NCBI GenBank assembly: GCA_001801575.1
Contig: MGYC01000008.1
Coordinates: 46,828-110,827 of the forward strand
DNA: 64,000 nt
Direction: 5' to 3'
Source: Gammaproteobacteria bacterium RIFCSPHIGHO2_12_FULL_41_20
GTDB lineage: Bacteria; Pseudomonadota; Gammaproteobacteria; DSM-16500
Part shown: positions 63,891-64,000 of the stretch, in pieces
How the letters are laid out: each line of letters begins with the position of its first letter
How positions within the stretch are numbered: position 1 is the first letter of the stretch
Position numbers and translations under genes: made by a program
Notes under the pieces: model-generated
What the model was told of the DNA's origin: nothing
The model's input: only the letters and a program-made list of their open reading frames with translations
The model's database searches: none

Positions 63891-64000
63891 GGAGTTCCCG
63901 CTAACACTGTCATCCTGAGCGTCAGCCTGTCATCCTGAGCGTCAGCGAAGGATCAGTGTCCTTCTTGAATTCGTTTAACAAGGACACTGATCCTTCGCTG
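63891..64000. repeat. Palindromic repeat, TCATCCTGAGCG family (copy 6, cut by window end)
   Basis: Starts with CAGGAGTTCCCGCTAACACTG as in copies 1 and 4. The unit CTGTCATCCTGAGCGTCAGC is present twice in tandem (63907-63926 and 63927-63946). GCGAAGGATCAGTGTCCTT then pairs with AAGGACACTGATCCTTCGC at the window end. The right arm continues beyond the window. Confidence 0.85.

Noticed and set aside
1..64000. CRISPR array, rRNA operon, complete prophage or complete insertion sequence
   Set aside because: No regularly spaced repeats, rRNA signatures, phage structural genes or intact transposase are visible; only an integrase fragment and an IS66 fragment.

Overview
The window reads as chromosome of an AT-rich gammaproteobacterium, most likely an intracellular or host-associated member of the Legionellales (Coxiella/Legionella/Rickettsiella-like). 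The housekeeping genes are gammaproteobacterial in type and order (miaB-ybeZ-ybeY-corC, glmU-glmS, panB-panC). Between them sit proteins that look like secreted effectors: a Hanks-type kinase, an ankyrin protein with a C58-like cysteine-protease domain, a second Cys-His-Asp protein, and coiled-coil or Ala-rich proteins of unknown function. The taxonomic call is an inference from gene content; no 16S gene is present.

Region 1 (about 1-24.5 kb) is a surface-polysaccharide (O-antigen/capsule) locus, visibly richer in A+T than the right half. It holds nonulosonic-acid-type genes (a PseC aminotransferase cut by the window edge, a LegB-like dehydratase, a PtmE-like CBS-nucleotidyltransferase) and sugar-tailoring enzymes (PIG-L deacetylase, hexapeptide acyltransferase, methyltransferase, 2-oxoglutarate-type oxygenase, LIC12162-family transferase). 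It also holds four glycosyltransferase units including a split PssD/PssE pair, Wza/Wzc export proteins, an RfbF cytidylyltransferase with an RmlD-like reductase, and a WbpV/WbpL-like pair that would start the glycan on undecaprenyl phosphate. A cyclic-nucleotide-binding protein, a beta-barrel protein with a long 5' leader, and lhgO lie inside it.

Region 2 (24.5-36.7 kb) mixes a large three-fold-repeated outer-membrane protein, a HAD phosphatase, mutM, a eukaryotic-like kinase, a coiled-coil protein and a three-gene membrane/sugar-modification cassette (YIDPGTGS protein, kinase-like/methyltransferase fusion, sulfatase-fold membrane enzyme). A truncated phage integrase lies on one side of the cassette and an IS66 remnant on the other. 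An MFS transporter and deoB follow.

Region 3 (36.7-64 kb) is mostly core genes: slipin-nfeD, tRNA-Leu(CAA), tRNA-Arg(CCT), corC-ybeY-phoH-miaB, a pantothenate operon whose first gene may be the ketopantoate reductase PanG, rsmE, glmU-glmS, pyrD, uvrD and engB. Effector-like genes are inserted between them. GlmS and GlmU supply the UDP-GlcNAc used by the polysaccharide locus.

The window is rich in long intergenic palindromes. One family (core TCATCCTGAGCG...GCGAAGGATC) occurs six times, all right of 37.9 kb. In three copies the 46-60 bp arms are perfectly complementary although the arm sequences differ between copies. Other perfect inverted repeats have arms of 57, 41 and 26 bp. Three genes (pssE-like, the ankyrin gene, pyrD) end inside such repeats.
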